From Bacillus tianshenii (lineage in GTDB: Bacteria; Bacillota; Bacilli; Bacillales; Bacillaceae_N): 64,000 nt of DNA. The DNA lies in contig CP129018.1 in the NCBI GenBank assembly GCA_020524525.2, positions 2,484,115 to 2,548,114 on the forward strand, given 5' to 3'. Position numbers and translations under genes: made by a program. The notes under the pieces are model-generated. The model was not told the DNA's origin. It was given only the letters and a program-made list of their open reading frames with translations, and ran no database searches. Below, piece after piece: positions 14,757-24,380 of the stretch (position 1 is its first letter; every line of letters begins with the position of its first letter).

Positions 14757-15746
14757 TTGAATTGGAATTTATTAGCTGAGAAAAGTATAAGCGGTGAAGG
14801 ATTAACAAACGAAGAGGCATTAAGCGTATTGGACGCTCCAGATGACGAACTTCTACCTTTAATGCACGCAGCTTTTCAAGTACGAAAGCACTATTACGGA
14901 AAAAAAGTAAAATTAAATATGATTATGAATGCAAAATCAGGCCTTTGTCCTGAAAACTGTGGATACTGTTCACAATCAATTGTGTCAGAAGCGAATGTTG
15001 ATACATACAATTTGCTTGATAAAGAGCAGTTAATGAAAGGTGCCGAACATGCATACAACTTAAAGGCAGGTACATACTGTATCGTTGCCAGCGGACGCGG
15101 GCCTACAAACCGTGAAGTTGAAACTGTTGCGGAAACAGTAAAAGAAATTAAAGACCGCTTCGGCATGAAAATTTGTGCATGTCTTGGAATTTTAAAACCT
15201 GAACAAGCAAAGCTGTTAAAAGCAGCAGGCGTTGACCGTTACAATCATAACGTCAACACATCAGAAAGCCATCACGAAAACATCACAACATCTCATAACT
15301 ATGATGACCGCGTAAACACTGTGAATACAGCGAAAGATGCAGGCATGTCACCTTGTTCTGGTGTTATTGTCGGCATGAAGGAATCAAGACAAGATGTTGT
15401 CGACATGGCGCATAGTTTGAAAGCGCTTGATGCAGACTCCATTCCAGTTAACTTCCTGCATGCAATTGACGGCACACCGCTAGAAGGAACGAGCGAGCTT
15501 GACCCGCGTTATTGCTTACGTGTCCTTGCTCTATTCCGCTTCATTAACCCAACGAAAGAAATCCGCATTTCAGGCGGCCGTGAAGTAAACCTACGAGGGC
15601 TTCAGCCATTAGGCTTATATGCAGCGAACTCGATCTTCATCGGCGACTACTTAACAACAAGCGGCCAAGAGCACACAAGCGATCACCAAATGATCGAGGA
15701 TATGGGCTTTGAAGTTGAGTTAGTCGAAGAAAAGCAAGCTATTTAA
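14757..15746 (+). CDS. bioB: Biotin synthase
   Basis: The 329-residue radical-SAM enzyme inserts sulfur into dethiobiotin to make biotin. The [4Fe-4S] radical-SAM motif is C64-x3-C68-x2-C71. Downstream features of the family include Y-N-H-N-V-N-T-S and S-G-G-R-E-V-N-L near the C-terminus. The start is TTG at 14757 after AAGGGGG. It stands alone here with its own BirA operator: no other bio gene is in the window, so the cell either keeps them elsewhere or salvages dethiobiotin. B. subtilis has lysC, not bioB, at this position. Confidence 0.95.
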   Translation: MNWNLLAEKSISGEGLTNEEALSVLDAPDDELLPLMHAAFQVRKHYYGKKVKLNMIMNAKSGLCPENCGYCSQSIVSEANVDTYNLLDKEQLMKGAEHAYNLKAGTYCIVASGRGPTNREVETVAETVKEIKDRFGMKICACLGILKPEQAKLLKAAGVDRYNHNVNTSESHHENITTSHNYDDRVNTVNTAKDAGMSPCSGVIVGMKESRQDVVDMAHSLKALDADSIPVNFLHAIDGTPLEGTSELDPRYCLRVLALFRFINPTKEIRISGGREVNLRGLQPLGLYAANSIFIGDYLTTSGQEHTSDHQMIEDMGFEVELVEEKQAI

Positions 15747-15750
15747 CGCC

Positions 15751-15789
15751 AAAAATCCGGAAACAGCATTAGGCTGTTTCCGGATTTTT
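15751..15789. terminator. Bidirectional terminator between bioB and uvrC
   Basis: A perfect 17-bp stem (15751-15767 with 15773-15789), 5-base loop and T tracts on both strands. It overlaps the uvrC stop codon. Confidence 0.93.
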
Positions 15790-17572
15790 ATTTTTTCTTC
15801 TCATCTTGTAAATAGCGTACCACTTCTTCCGCTACGTGCTGCGGCAGACTTGCTTCCTTCAGCTCATCTACCGTTACTTCCTTCAGCTTTGCAACAGAAC
15901 CGAACTTTCGGAGCAGTGCTCTGCGCCTTTTCTCCCCGATTCCTGGAATGTCATCAAGCACCGAACGAAAAGCACCCTTCCCGCGAATTTGACGATGAAA
16001 CGTAATCGCAAAACGGTGCACCTCGTCTTGAATCCGCTGTAAGAGATAAAATTCCTGACTGTTTCTTGGAAGCTCAACCGGCTCAGGCGGACTGCCAAAC
16101 AGCAATTCTGACGTGCGATGCTTGTCATCCTTCGCTAAGCCACATAACGGAATATCGAGCCCAAGCTCATTTTCTAGCACATCAATTGCTCCTTGCATAT
16201 GCGCTTTTCCGCCATCAACGATAATTAAATCAGGCAACGGCAACCCGTCTTTCAATACGCGCGTATAGCGACGCCTAACGACCTCACGCATGGATGCATA
16301 ATCATCAGGACCCTCGACAGATTTCACCTTATACTTTCTGTAATCCTTCTTCGACGGCTTTCCATCAATAAATGTCACCAGCGCTGAAACTGGGTCGGTA
16401 CCTTGAATATTTGAGTTATCAAACGCCTCAATTCGCAGCGGTGTTTCAATGTTCAGCTGCTTTCCGAGATTTTCAACCGCTTTAATCGTCCGCTCTTCAT
16501 CCCGCTCAATGAGCGCGAATTTCTCCTGAAGAGCAATCGACGCATTTTTCGTGGCTAGCTTTACGAGGTCTTTCTTCTGTCCACGCATAGGCTGGCTTAC
16601 TTTTACACCAATCAGCTGCTCTGCATATTCACGATTCACCTCTGGAGGTAGAAAAATCTCCTTCGGCTTCAGATGATTTTTACTTTCATAAAATTGCCCG
16701 AGAAATGTGAGGAAGTCCTCTTCGGCTTCATCATAGAACGGAAACAGCGACACATCCCGTTCAATCAACTTACCTTGCCGAACGAAAAAGACTTGCACAC
16801 ACATCCAGCCTTTATCATAAGCAAAACCGAACACATCACGGTCTTTCAGCTCCTTAAGCGTCATCTTCTGCTTTTCCATTACCGCTTCAATATGGGCAAT
16901 TTGGTCGCGGTACTCTTTCGCGCGCTCAAATTCCAACGCTTCAGATGCTTGCTGCATCTTCCCAGCTAACTCTTTCTTGATGTCCTGATAGCCGCCTTTT
17001 AGAAAACGAGTAATATTTTGGACAATTTCATTGTTCTCTTCAGCCTCCACCTCTTTCACACACGGAGCCAAGCACTGACCCATATGATAGTACAAGCACA
17101 CTCGGTCAGGTAGCTTCGAGCATTTGCGCAGTGGATACAATCGGTCCAACAGCTTCTTCGTTTCATTCGCCGCCTGGACATTCGGATATGGCCCGAAATA
17201 TTTGCCGCCATCCTTTTTCACCTTCCGGGTCGTAATTAAGCGAGGATGACGCTCATTAGTGATTTTAATATACGGATAACTCTTATCATCCTTCAGCATG
17301 ACGTTATATTTTGGGTCATACTTTTTTATGAGATGAAGCTCGAGAATCAAGGCTTCAATGTTTGACGATGTAACGATATATTCAAAGTCTTGTATTTCAT
17401 TGACAAGACGCAATGTTTTCCCATCATGTGAGCCAGTAAAATAAGAACGCACACGGTTTTTCAATACCTTTGCCTTCCCGACGTAAATAATCGTGCCATG
17501 CTTATCCTTCATAAGATAACAGCCTGGCTGGTCAGGCAAAATGGCCAATTTCTCTTTCAAATGGCTCTTCAT
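15788..17572 (-). CDS. uvrC: Excinuclease ABC subunit C
   Basis: The 594-residue nuclease makes both incisions around UV and bulky lesions with UvrAB. The N-terminal GIY-YIG domain (G-C-Y-L-M-K-D... I-Y-V-G-K-A-K, about 14-42) is followed by the Cys cluster C-S-K-L-P-D-R-V-C, the UVR domain near 200-235, the RNase H-like nuclease half ([10 protein letters not shown]) and a C-terminal HhH repeat. I start at the ATG at 17572 because its N-terminus then matches B. subtilis UvrC; an in-frame GTG at 17590 is an alternative. Confidence 0.95.
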   Translation of the reverse strand: MKSHLKEKLAILPDQPGCYLMKDKHGTIIYVGKAKVLKNRVRSYFTGSHDGKTLRLVNEIQDFEYIVTSSNIEALILELHLIKKYDPKYNVMLKDDKSYPYIKITNERHPRLITTRKVKKDGGKYFGPYPNVQAANETKKLLDRLYPLRKCSKLPDRVCLYYHMGQCLAPCVKEVEAEENNEIVQNITRFLKGGYQDIKKELAGKMQQASEALEFERAKEYRDQIAHIEAVMEKQKMTLKELKDRDVFGFAYDKGWMCVQVFFVRQGKLIERDVSLFPFYDEAEEDFLTFLGQFYESKNHLKPKEIFLPPEVNREYAEQLIGVKVSQPMRGQKKDLVKLATKNASIALQEKFALIERDEERTIKAVENLGKQLNIETPLRIEAFDNSNIQGTDPVSALVTFIDGKPSKKDYRKYKVKSVEGPDDYASMREVVRRRYTRVLKDGLPLPDLIIVDGGKAHMQGAIDVLENELGLDIPLCGLAKDDKHRTSELLFGSPPEPVELPRNSQEFYLLQRIQDEVHRFAITFHRQIRGKGAFRSVLDDIPGIGEKRRRALLRKFGSVAKLKEVTVDELKEASLPQHVAEEVVRYLQDEKKK

Positions 17573-17641
17573 AAAAACCACTTCCTTCACGTACTGCCTT
17601 TATCATAACATATGTTCGCACTTTTTAAGTCTGCCATATGT

Positions 17642-19057
17642 CTAGTTCTTTTTCCACTTATAAAGCTTAATTTCACCGTACACAGGGTCAAACAGCTCGT
17701 TCGAATGAAATTCCGCCACCTTCTCAACCTGACCGCTAATTTCCATTCCTTGCTGCTGAAAACCTTTCAATAGATGGTCAGTCACATATACCGTCTCCGT
17801 ATCTGAATCCTTCATTTCTTCTTCAAAATAATGATATGTCCACAGCCGCTTATGCGGATAATCCGCCTGCAGGTATCCCATCACCCGTGTCTCTTCCCAC
17901 GTGTACACGATGAAATTACCTGACTGCTCCTGTAAATAATGTGCCAGCTGATAGGTTGCGGGCAGTTCTTCACTCCGCTCATGCATCAACGACACACTCG
18001 TAAACAGCTGCACCCCAACGAGCACAACGACCATCAGCTCTGTCTTTCGCTTCAGTATCACAATCATTAACAGAAATACAATAAGCAGAGCAAACGGGGC
18101 AATATGCCTTGGTTTATCAATATTTTGTGCAAAAAGCACCCAAAGAAAATAACTGCCTGCCATCGTAAAGAGCAGCAGAAAATGTTTCTGTATAAAATGC
18201 TTCCGTGCCCCAATCAGCCCAAGCACAACGACTACAACAGCTCCGGCCATTAACCATGAATGAGCAAACAACGCACTCCATAGCCACTGCTTCGTCACAA
18301 GTACCGCAAACCTCGTTATCACAGAACCATCATCAGCCGCCGCAGTTCCGCCCCAATCTTCAAAATGGCCTTCCGTAAATGATAGCGCAATCCGCCAAAA
18401 TGAGTGAAAGCCTCCAAGTGAAGCGACAAGCCCTGCAACCCAGATGAACTGAAAGAACACATTGACGCTCACATGCACCGCAAATCTGAACCACTTATTT
18501 CCTTCATACCCGCTCACATCTTTTATAAAAAGCCAGACCAAGCCAATCCCGAAACCAAGATAAGATAAGCGAATACCCATTAGCACCCCAAAGAAAAATC
18601 CCGGTAGCCAAATCCAGCGCCATTTCCCCGTTTCAAGAGCAACAAAAAGCGACCAAATATACCACCACAGCACCGCAATAGCCGCTGTCTCTGACATTGG
18701 CTGAACAGTAAGCACATTGAAAAAAGGAAGTGACTGTACAACGAGCACAACGAGCACAGCTTTTACAGGCAACAAATACCGTCTGCTAATTAGAAAAACC
18801 GGCACTACCGACGACCAGGTTAAGACCATATTAAAGAGCACAAGCGCTTCCACCGGGTCAGCCACAAACGACTTTAGCAGCATCCCGCCTAAAATAAAAT
18901 ACGGATAGCCGGGAAAATGAGGACGCATCTCAAGCAAATCAAACCGCTCCACTCCAAGCGCAAAATCAACCGCATCCCACGACGCCGCATAATCTGTTAG
19001 AAATACGAGGCGTAGCAGCGACACAGCCACCACCAGCCCCCAGACAAACCAAAACAT
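17642..19057 (-). CDS. Polytopic membrane glycosyltransferase-like protein
   Basis: A protein of about 471 residues with some 10-11 membrane spans and a soluble C-terminal region of about 110 residues. The first loop carries W-D-A-V-D-F-A-L-G and H-F-P-G-Y-P, which resembles the acidic active-site loop of GT39/ArnT-type (GT-C fold) polyprenyl-phosphate-sugar transferases. I prefer the ATG at 19057, with AGGGA upstream; an in-frame GTG at 19141 would add 28 residues without a clear ribosome-binding site. It would move a sugar from a lipid carrier outside the membrane. A GT2 gene 2 kb away could supply that carrier-linked sugar. The specific substrate is unknown. Confidence 0.65.
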   Translation of the reverse strand: MFWFVWGLVVAVSLLRLVFLTDYAASWDAVDFALGVERFDLLEMRPHFPGYPYFILGGMLLKSFVADPVEALVLFNMVLTWSSVVPVFLISRRYLLPVKAVLVVLVVQSLPFFNVLTVQPMSETAAIAVLWWYIWSLFVALETGKWRWIWLPGFFFGVLMGIRLSYLGFGIGLVWLFIKDVSGYEGNKWFRFAVHVSVNVFFQFIWVAGLVASLGGFHSFWRIALSFTEGHFEDWGGTAAADDGSVITRFAVLVTKQWLWSALFAHSWLMAGAVVVVVLGLIGARKHFIQKHFLLLFTMAGSYFLWVLFAQNIDKPRHIAPFALLIVFLLMIVILKRKTELMVVVLVGVQLFTSVSLMHERSEELPATYQLAHYLQEQSGNFIVYTWEETRVMGYLQADYPHKRLWTYHYFEEEMKDSDTETVYVTDHLLKGFQQQGMEISGQVEKVAEFHSNELFDPVYGEIKLYKWKKN

Positions 19058-19267
19058 CAAATTATTTCCCTGAAAATAATGTCGATTCCTCAACCACCAA
19101 ACCTCCGCATCACAATTTCTCTCAAGCCAAAACCCTGCCACTCAATCAAGGTGGTGGGAGCGAAGCCTCCTCTCATAAACGAAAACCTCTTCTTCCCAAA
19201 GAAAGCTCCTTCTCCAAAACAACCGCTCATTTCGTGTGCGTACCTCCGCCCCTTTTCCAAAAACGAC

Positions 19268-19296
19268 AAAAGACCCGCAGCGCTGACGGGTCTTTT
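19268..19296 (-). terminator. Terminator of the efeU operon
   Basis: A 10-bp stem AAAAGACCCG/CGGGTCTTTT with a 9-base loop, just after the efeU stop. The gap from here to the next gene contains nothing else I recognise. Confidence 0.88.
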
Positions 19297-19306
19297 CGGA
19301 AGGGGA

Positions 19307-20263
19307 TTATAAATTCGAAACGTTACTTGTATTTGTCTTTACACTACTTTTTTCCTTTTTTCGCAAACGGAAAGGGACTCTTCCACTGTGAATGAGTTTC
19401 ATCCACGCGAAGACAAATGCAAAGTAGAGCCAATAAATAGCAATTTGTTCAAATGACGGGTTGTGACTGTAGCCGAACATTGCTGCCATGAACAAGCCGA
19501 TTTGTCCACTAACCATCACTTCGTTGCCTGTGTCACGTTCATAGTGCGCTTCATCCTGGTAATGCTCTGGCATCACATGAACGATGTTGTACATTTCTGT
19601 CGGCGTACCATCTGCTTGCTCAAATACAGAACCCATTTTGCCTAAATCCTGCAGCGTACCGACACCTTGGACAAGCAAGCCGGCTGCGATGAACATAATC
19701 ATAATGCTTGTGATTTGGAAGAACGCCTTCAATGAAATCTTCATCGTACCTGTAAAGAACAGATAGCCAAGAATTAACGCAAGCATCAAGCCACTCAAGG
19801 CACCGTAGTTTGTTACTGCCTTCTCGATATCTCCGCCGCCGATTGCTGCGAAGAAGAACACTGTTTCCACACCTTCACGCACAACGACAAGATACGTGTG
19901 AATAATCAGTGCGGAAACACTTCCGGCTGTAATCGCCGCATTCAATTTCTTTTGCAGTTCACCATTTATATTGGCTGATTCCTTGGACATCCACACAACC
20001 ATATGGGTCAGCAATAATACGGAAGCAAACATAATCGTCACTTTCATATAAACCTCTGAACCAAAGCTTGCAAACCCAGTGAAAACAACCTGGAAGACAA
20101 GTGCTACAAGAAAGCTTGTGACAAGCGCAAGCCCGACACCTGCGTACACCCATTTATGATATTTCTCAGCATTTAACCGTGTTAAGTATGATAGAATCAA
20201 CCCGACAATTAAGATGGCTTCCAATGCTTCACGAAGCGTAATCAAAAACGCTTGAAAGTCCAT
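19307..20263 (-). CDS. efeU: FTR1-family high-affinity iron permease
   Basis: A 318-residue permease with seven predicted spans. Both iron-binding R-E-x-x-E motifs are intact: R-E-A-L-E at 11-15 and R-E-G-V-E at 129-133. EfeU imports ferric iron in the EfeUOB system. It is the second gene of a two-gene unit, 68 bases after an exported helical protein, and that unit starts at a Fur-box promoter. No DyP peroxidase (EfeB) gene is in the window. Confidence 0.92.
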   Translation of the reverse strand: MDFQAFLITLREALEAILIVGLILSYLTRLNAEKYHKWVYAGVGLALVTSFLVALVFQVVFTGFASFGSEVYMKVTIMFASVLLLTHMVVWMSKESANINGELQKKLNAAITAGSVSALIIHTYLVVVREGVETVFFFAAIGGGDIEKAVTNYGALSGLMLALILGYLFFTGTMKISLKAFFQITSIMIMFIAAGLLVQGVGTLQDLGKMGSVFEQADGTPTEMYNIVHVMPEHYQDEAHYERDTGNEVMVSGQIGLFMAAMFGYSHNPSFEQIAIYWLYFAFVFAWMKLIHSGRVPFRLRKKEKSSVKTNTSNVSNL

Positions 20264-20331
20264 TTGAAAATCCCCTTCCCTCTGTGTATGATGCAGACTG
20301 TTTTATAAGCGCCTTTTTTCAGTCTGTCTGT

Positions 20332-21078
20332 TTATTGCTGTCTTTTCTTTCGTTTATTCATAATGATTAAAATCACTAAAATTCCAAATAATCCAAGTGA
20401 AAACCAGAGCCAGAACGGACTGCTTTCACCATTTTCATCTCCAAATAGATTCAAATTCTCTTCAGTTAAATGTGATTCTCCGTCTTCTTTTGTCTCAGGA
20501 ACAGGGAAGATTGGAGCGACACGGTCTATAATTGATTCGATTTCTTTCTCAAATGTTTCTTTATCACTTTCTTGGTTTCCAATGCCGAACAGGCCAGGAT
20601 TCCCAAGGGATTCTAATGAGGTATCGAAGGAAGCATAAATGTCATTTACATACGCTTCATCTTTTTCTTCTTTCACGTATGGCGCAAGTACATTGAAAGT
20701 CCCGCGTGCTTTTGCAAGCAGAAGCTTTGCCTGCCCATAATCATCAAATTGCTCAACTGCGAAATGTAGCCTGCGCTCAATATTCAAACGCATCGCCGCT
20801 TGATAAGACTCAAGGATTAATTCTTTATCCTTTTTCTCGAAGCCTTCTTCAATGAGCGGAACGGTTTTCGTAAAGTATAGATCGAATTCTTTTTTGTATG
20901 TATCGTATACTTTACGCGCACTTTCCCAGTCGTCATTTTCAAGATGTGTTTTCAATTCTTTATACGCTTCAGCCAATTGCTCTTCACCAGGGTCTCCGTA
21001 TGAATACGCATACACTTGTGAAACACCAGTAAAAATGAGAATCATTGTCATTAAAAAGGGTAACAGTAATTTTCGCAT
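20332..21078 (-). CDS. Exported, membrane-anchored protein of the Fur-regulated iron unit
   Basis: About 248 residues: a cleavable signal peptide at 1-25, a helical acidic domain of about 170 residues (with R-R-L-H-F-A-V-E-Q-F), a linker, a C-terminal membrane span at about 222-240, and a basic tail K-R-K-K-R. It resembles the extracytoplasmic helical domain attached to some FTR1 proteins, here encoded separately next to efeU, so it may deliver iron to the permease. The ATG at 21078 follows GGAGGAAG. The Fur-box promoter directly upstream supports a role in iron uptake. The family is not certain. Confidence 0.72.
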   Translation of the reverse strand: MRKLLLPFLMTMILIFTGVSQVYAYSYGDPGEEQLAEAYKELKTHLENDDWESARKVYDTYKKEFDLYFTKTVPLIEEGFEKKDKELILESYQAAMRLNIERRLHFAVEQFDDYGQAKLLLAKARGTFNVLAPYVKEEKDEAYVNDIYASFDTSLESLGNPGLFGIGNQESDKETFEKEIESIIDRVAPIFPVPETKEDGESHLTEENLNLFGDENGESSPFWLWFSLGLFGILVILIIMNKRKKRQQ

Positions 21079-21100
21079 CTTTAACTTCCTCCTACTGAAA

Positions 21101-21129
21101 ATGATAATAATTATCAACGAAATTGTCAA
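21101..21129 (-). promoter_or_regulatory. Promoter with overlapping Fur box (iron uptake unit)
   Basis: On the minus strand: TTGACA, 17 bases, TATCAT. A perfect 7-1-7 Fur box TGATAAT-A-ATTATCA at 21102-21116 overlaps the -10 region, so iron-loaded Fur would repress. Confidence 0.9.
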
Positions 21130-21130
21130 T

Positions 21131-21158
21131 AAAAGATAAGCAATTTTGCTTACCTTTT
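21131..21158 (-). terminator. Terminator of the GT2 gene
   Basis: An 11-bp stem AAAAGATAAGC/GCTTACCTTTT with one mismatch-type pair and a 6-base loop, overlapping the GT2 stop and immediately upstream of the iron promoter. Confidence 0.8.
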
Positions 21159-21911
21159 ATGACTTAACTGGTTATCGGGTACGATATGTGCATCTTTATC
21201 AATATTTACCTTTTCAACTGGTCGGAACATTTCCGTCGTGATTGCTGGAAGCACAGATGTCATATAGGACTTGAATTTGATAAATGACTCACCTTTCGTG
21301 CGCACTTTATATTCAATTGGAATCTCCTGCACACGGAACCCTTTGCGGACTAAATTTAACGTAACAACTTGGGCATAGTTGTAATCATGAATAATTTCCG
21401 CATGCTCTGCTGCTTGCTTTGAGAAAGCACGCATTCCTGACTGCCCATCATAAATCCATTTTCGAAGCAGGAGGGACTGGAGCATCGTAAAGCAATAATT
21501 ACCAAGACGACGGTGGAGCTTCATGCCTTTAATTGTGCCAAGGAAGCGTGAGCCCATTACATAATCGGCTTCCCCATTCAATATTGGTGCGACAAGCTCA
21601 GGAATCTGCCATGCTGGATATTCGTTATCCGCATCAATCATCACGGCCAGGTCACCGCTGAGTCGGACGCTTTCTTGCAAGCCAGTTCGAACCGCTGCAC
21701 CAAGTCCTTTATTTTTCTCATGCTGTACAATGTAATCAGCACCTGCTTGCTTGGCAACTTCGATGGTGCGGTCAGATGAGCCGTCATCGATGACAAGCAC
21801 CTTTACCTCCACCTGCTCATGAAAGTGACGAGGAACGAGCTTTATCACCTCTGAAATCGAATCTTCTTCGTTGTAGGCAGGAAGAAAAACAATGATGCGC
21901 TGTTTATTCAT
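21150..21911 (-). CDS. Family 2 glycosyltransferase (polyprenyl-phosphate type)
   Basis: A 253-residue GT-A glycosyltransferase. The N-terminal F-L-P-A-Y-N-E-E-D-S-I and V-I-D-D-G-S-S-D-R-T bind the nucleotide sugar, and D-A-D-N-E-Y-P near 93 is the metal-binding DxD region. The protein has no C-terminal membrane domain, like dolichyl-phosphate mannose synthase-type enzymes. Its start overlaps the end of the membrane phosphodiesterase gene by 8 bases, so the two are translated together. It probably charges a lipid carrier with a sugar for envelope glycan synthesis; the sugar is unknown. Confidence 0.85.
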   Translation of the reverse strand: MNKQRIIVFLPAYNEEDSISEVIKLVPRHFHEQVEVKVLVIDDGSSDRTIEVAKQAGADYIVQHEKNKGLGAAVRTGLQESVRLSGDLAVMIDADNEYPAWQIPELVAPILNGEADYVMGSRFLGTIKGMKLHRRLGNYCFTMLQSLLLRKWIYDGQSGMRAFSKQAAEHAEIIHDYNYAQVVTLNLVRKGFRVQEIPIEYKVRTKGESFIKFKSYMTSVLPAITTEMFRPVEKVNIDKDAHIVPDNQLSHKR

Positions 21912-23355
21912 GTTTGCCGTCCTCCTTCATTGCTTCTGTCAATACAGGACCTCTGCTATGGCTCGGATATGGCGCTCCAAGCAAGTACGCTATTGTCGGC
22001 GCAACCGATACAAGGCTATGCTTTTCTTTCACAAGATGGTTCTGCTTAATCGTTGGTCCGTGCATAATAAACGGCACATAGCGCTCGCCTTCATCTAAAT
22101 GGCCGTGGCCCCCGATACCGTCAGCTTGTCCATGGTCTGCGCAAATCATTAGTGTTGTGTTTTCCATTTTACCTTCCGCTTCAAGCCAGCAGACAAAGTC
22201 TTCCACTAATGCATCTGCTTCTTGAATCTTTTGAATGTATTCATCATACAGCACGCCGCGACTGTGCCCAGTTTGGTCTGTGCTGATCAACTGCACAATG
22301 AACAAATCTGGGTCCTGTTCTGCGATAATATGCTTTGCGCGTTTCATGATGTTCGGGTCTGCCTCATCATTGTGCATCACAGCTGTAACCGTCTCCACAT
22401 CTGAACCCATCGCATCAACAAGATGAGCAATCCCGAGCAGGCGTCCTTTTTTCCCTACTTTTCGCAATGAATCGAAAATACTTTCAACCTTAATGCCAAG
22501 CTTCCACACCATGTTCGACGTAATTCCATGTTCAAACGGATACGTCCCTGTAAACATCGAGGAAAAGCATACGACCGTCCGCGCTGGATAGACCGTTTCC
22601 ATATTGGCATATTCGGTTCCTTCGAGACGGAGTTTATCAAGAAACGGTGTATTCGCTTCTTCAAACCGCTCTTTCCGCATTCCATCGATTACAATGACAA
22701 TAACCTTCTCATTCACAGGTGTACTTGGCGGCTGTACATTTTGCGTATAATTTGGAATCACATTAGGCTTCCAGTCAAATAAATAACGATGCAGAACCCA
22801 TGCAAACAGCCAAATTCCGAGGAAAAACACGCCTACTGTCGTCCACTGCAGGCTGTCCCCACGTGCAACTGCCTCATAATGAGTCCACCAAAGTGAAAGC
22901 AGGAGTAAAAATTTCGGCAGCTGCTCCTGTGCATTTCCGCTCGTTGAATCACTATTTTTCAAGACAAGCTTCCAAAAACGCGTGAAATTCCACCACGTCG
23001 TGCCAATCCGCAAATGATAATAGAGCGTTCCCCAGAAGAATACTGTGAAGAAGAAATAAAGCCCTGCCGCAAACAGCCACAAGCTTAAGTTCACACTATC
23101 CCACATTAACAAATATGCAATCAGCGGAAGCCAAAGAAAGTTCCGCAAAAACAAAGGAAAATCATAGATAAAATAAAGAGCAAGCAACGGCACAATCACA
23201 ACGAAGCTTACCAACAGTGCCGGCCAATCAACCGACGCAAACAGTGCAAAGATCATCATCGCCCCAATTGTAAAAATCGGCGTAAATGGCTTTCCTTCAT
23301 TCAGCAGGTTCCAGCACCGTGCCGCGAACTTTTCAAAGCGTGATGCTTTTTTCAT
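21904..23355 (-). CDS. Membrane protein with alkaline-phosphatase/phosphodiesterase domain
   Basis: About 483 residues. The first ~195 hold some six membrane spans. The second half is a nucleotide pyrophosphatase/alkaline-phosphatase superfamily domain: V-I-V-I-D-G-M (metal Asp), Y-P-A-R-T-V-V-C-F-S-S-M-F-T-G (the nucleophile position, Thr), S-T-D-Q-T-G-H-S and A-D-H-G-Q-A-D-G-I-G-G-H-G (metal His and Asp). The ATG at 23355 follows GGAGGAGG. It sits between a flippase-like gene and a GT2 gene with overlapping ends, pointing to lipid-carrier or polymer processing at the outer membrane face. The substrate is unknown. Confidence 0.78.
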   Translation of the reverse strand: MKKASRFEKFAARCWNLLNEGKPFTPIFTIGAMMIFALFASVDWPALLVSFVVIVPLLALYFIYDFPLFLRNFLWLPLIAYLLMWDSVNLSLWLFAAGLYFFFTVFFWGTLYYHLRIGTTWWNFTRFWKLVLKNSDSTSGNAQEQLPKFLLLLSLWWTHYEAVARGDSLQWTTVGVFFLGIWLFAWVLHRYLFDWKPNVIPNYTQNVQPPSTPVNEKVIVIVIDGMRKERFEEANTPFLDKLRLEGTEYANMETVYPARTVVCFSSMFTGTYPFEHGITSNMVWKLGIKVESIFDSLRKVGKKGRLLGIAHLVDAMGSDVETVTAVMHNDEADPNIMKRAKHIIAEQDPDLFIVQLISTDQTGHSRGVLYDEYIQKIQEADALVEDFVCWLEAEGKMENTTLMICADHGQADGIGGHGHLDEGERYVPFIMHGPTIKQNHLVKEKHSLVSVAPTIAYLLGAPYPSHSRGPVLTEAMKEDGKHE

Positions 23356-24269
23356 CGTTTTCCTCCTCCCTTCCACTTCAATTCTTGCCATGATACATGA
23401 AAAGGCGCAATTAATAATAAAATCGCACCAACAATAAATGAAAAGAAAAACTTAAATGCATGTACTACAACGGCGATATGATAGCCTTCTGAAAGCGGAA
23501 TATGCAGCACCGCAAGCGACGCACTCATTACGCTTTCATATGTACCAATTCCGCCTGGCGTAATTTGAAAGACACCGCCGGCAACAGACATACTGTTCAC
23601 CCAAATCGCACCGAGCGGACCAAGCAGTCCATTTGCAAAAAGATACAGTACAACTGCTTCAAGCACCCAGCTGACAAACGTCAAGCTAAGCACCGCTACA
23701 CCTTTCTTACCAGTCAGCCCTTCCCTTAGTGTCCGCCAATGCTTCTCAAGCCGTGGCAGCTGTTTCCGCACAAACGGCAAAGATACGATGAAAAAGCATG
23801 CAACACTAACTGCAAGTATCCAGCCTAAAAGCCCAATCGAAACGTTCACTGCCAAGAATACAGCGCCACTTCCAGCAATTAGTCCAAGGAATAGCAAATC
23901 AAGAAGCCGTAGTACAACGACCGAATGTGTGCTCTCTTCCCAGCTTAATGCTTTCCTTCTCACAGCTGTCATAACCCGTACCGCCTCACCTGCTTTAAAC
24001 GGTAGTAAATGATTAAAGAACAAGCTAAGCCCAACCCCATAAAAGGCTTCCCGCACCGACAGCTTCCGGGCCACATAAAGATGCCAAGCCACTGCCCGCA
24101 AATAAAAGGCACCAGCATAAAGCAGAACGACAACGAGCAATAACAGAGGACTGTCTAGGAATGGCTGCAAATATGTAACGAGGCGTTCAAATGAAAAGAA
24201 CTGCATCGTGATATAAACGAACAAGCCGATAAGCAGAAAGGCGACACTGCGCTTTAAGAATGATAGCAT
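23352..24269 (-). CDS. Flippase-like membrane protein (lysyl-PG synthase transmembrane family)
   Basis: About 305 residues and 7-8 spans of the UPF0104/LPG-synthase transmembrane family. Recognisable pieces are F-N-H-L-L-P-F-K-A-G-E-A-V-R near 85-98 and T-P-G-G-I-G-T-Y-E-S in the C-terminal half. The cytosolic lysyl-transferase domain of MprF is absent, so it is a stand-alone flippase-type protein. The ATG at 24269 follows AAGGAAGAG. It heads a three-gene operon with the phosphodiesterase and the GT2, overlapping the next start by 4 bases. Confidence 0.82.
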   Translation of the reverse strand: MLSFLKRSVAFLLIGLFVYITMQFFSFERLVTYLQPFLDSPLLLLVVVLLYAGAFYLRAVAWHLYVARKLSVREAFYGVGLSLFFNHLLPFKAGEAVRVMTAVRRKALSWEESTHSVVVLRLLDLLFLGLIAGSGAVFLAVNVSIGLLGWILAVSVACFFIVSLPFVRKQLPRLEKHWRTLREGLTGKKGVAVLSLTFVSWVLEAVVLYLFANGLLGPLGAIWVNSMSVAGGVFQITPGGIGTYESVMSASLAVLHIPLSEGYHIAVVVHAFKFFFSFIVGAILLLIAPFHVSWQELKWKGGGKR

Positions 24270-24307
24270 CTTTCTCTTCCTTTTCGATAGCATTCACTCA
24301 AGCAACC

Positions 24308-24316
24308 ATTATAGCA
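24308..24316 (-). promoter_or_regulatory. Extended -10 promoter of the flippase operon
   Basis: TGC-TATAAT on the minus strand, about 40 bases before the start. The -35 is weak, which is usual for extended -10 promoters. Confidence 0.5.
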
Positions 24317-24342
24317 TACAGAACAGCACCGCGAGACAGTCG

Positions 24343-24366
24343 AAAAGCCGCTGGATATCAGCGGCT
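24343..24366 (-). terminator. Terminator of the Fur-regulated lipoprotein gene
   Basis: An 8-bp GC-rich stem AGCCGCTG/CAGCGGCT with a T run on the minus strand, 15 bases after the stop. Confidence 0.85.
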
Positions 24367-24380
24367 CTGACTTCAAACGA

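Noticed and set aside
19058-19306. Extra gene between the GT-C-like protein and efeU
   Set aside because: Apart from the terminator I see only C/T-rich sequence without a supported frame or ribosome-binding site.
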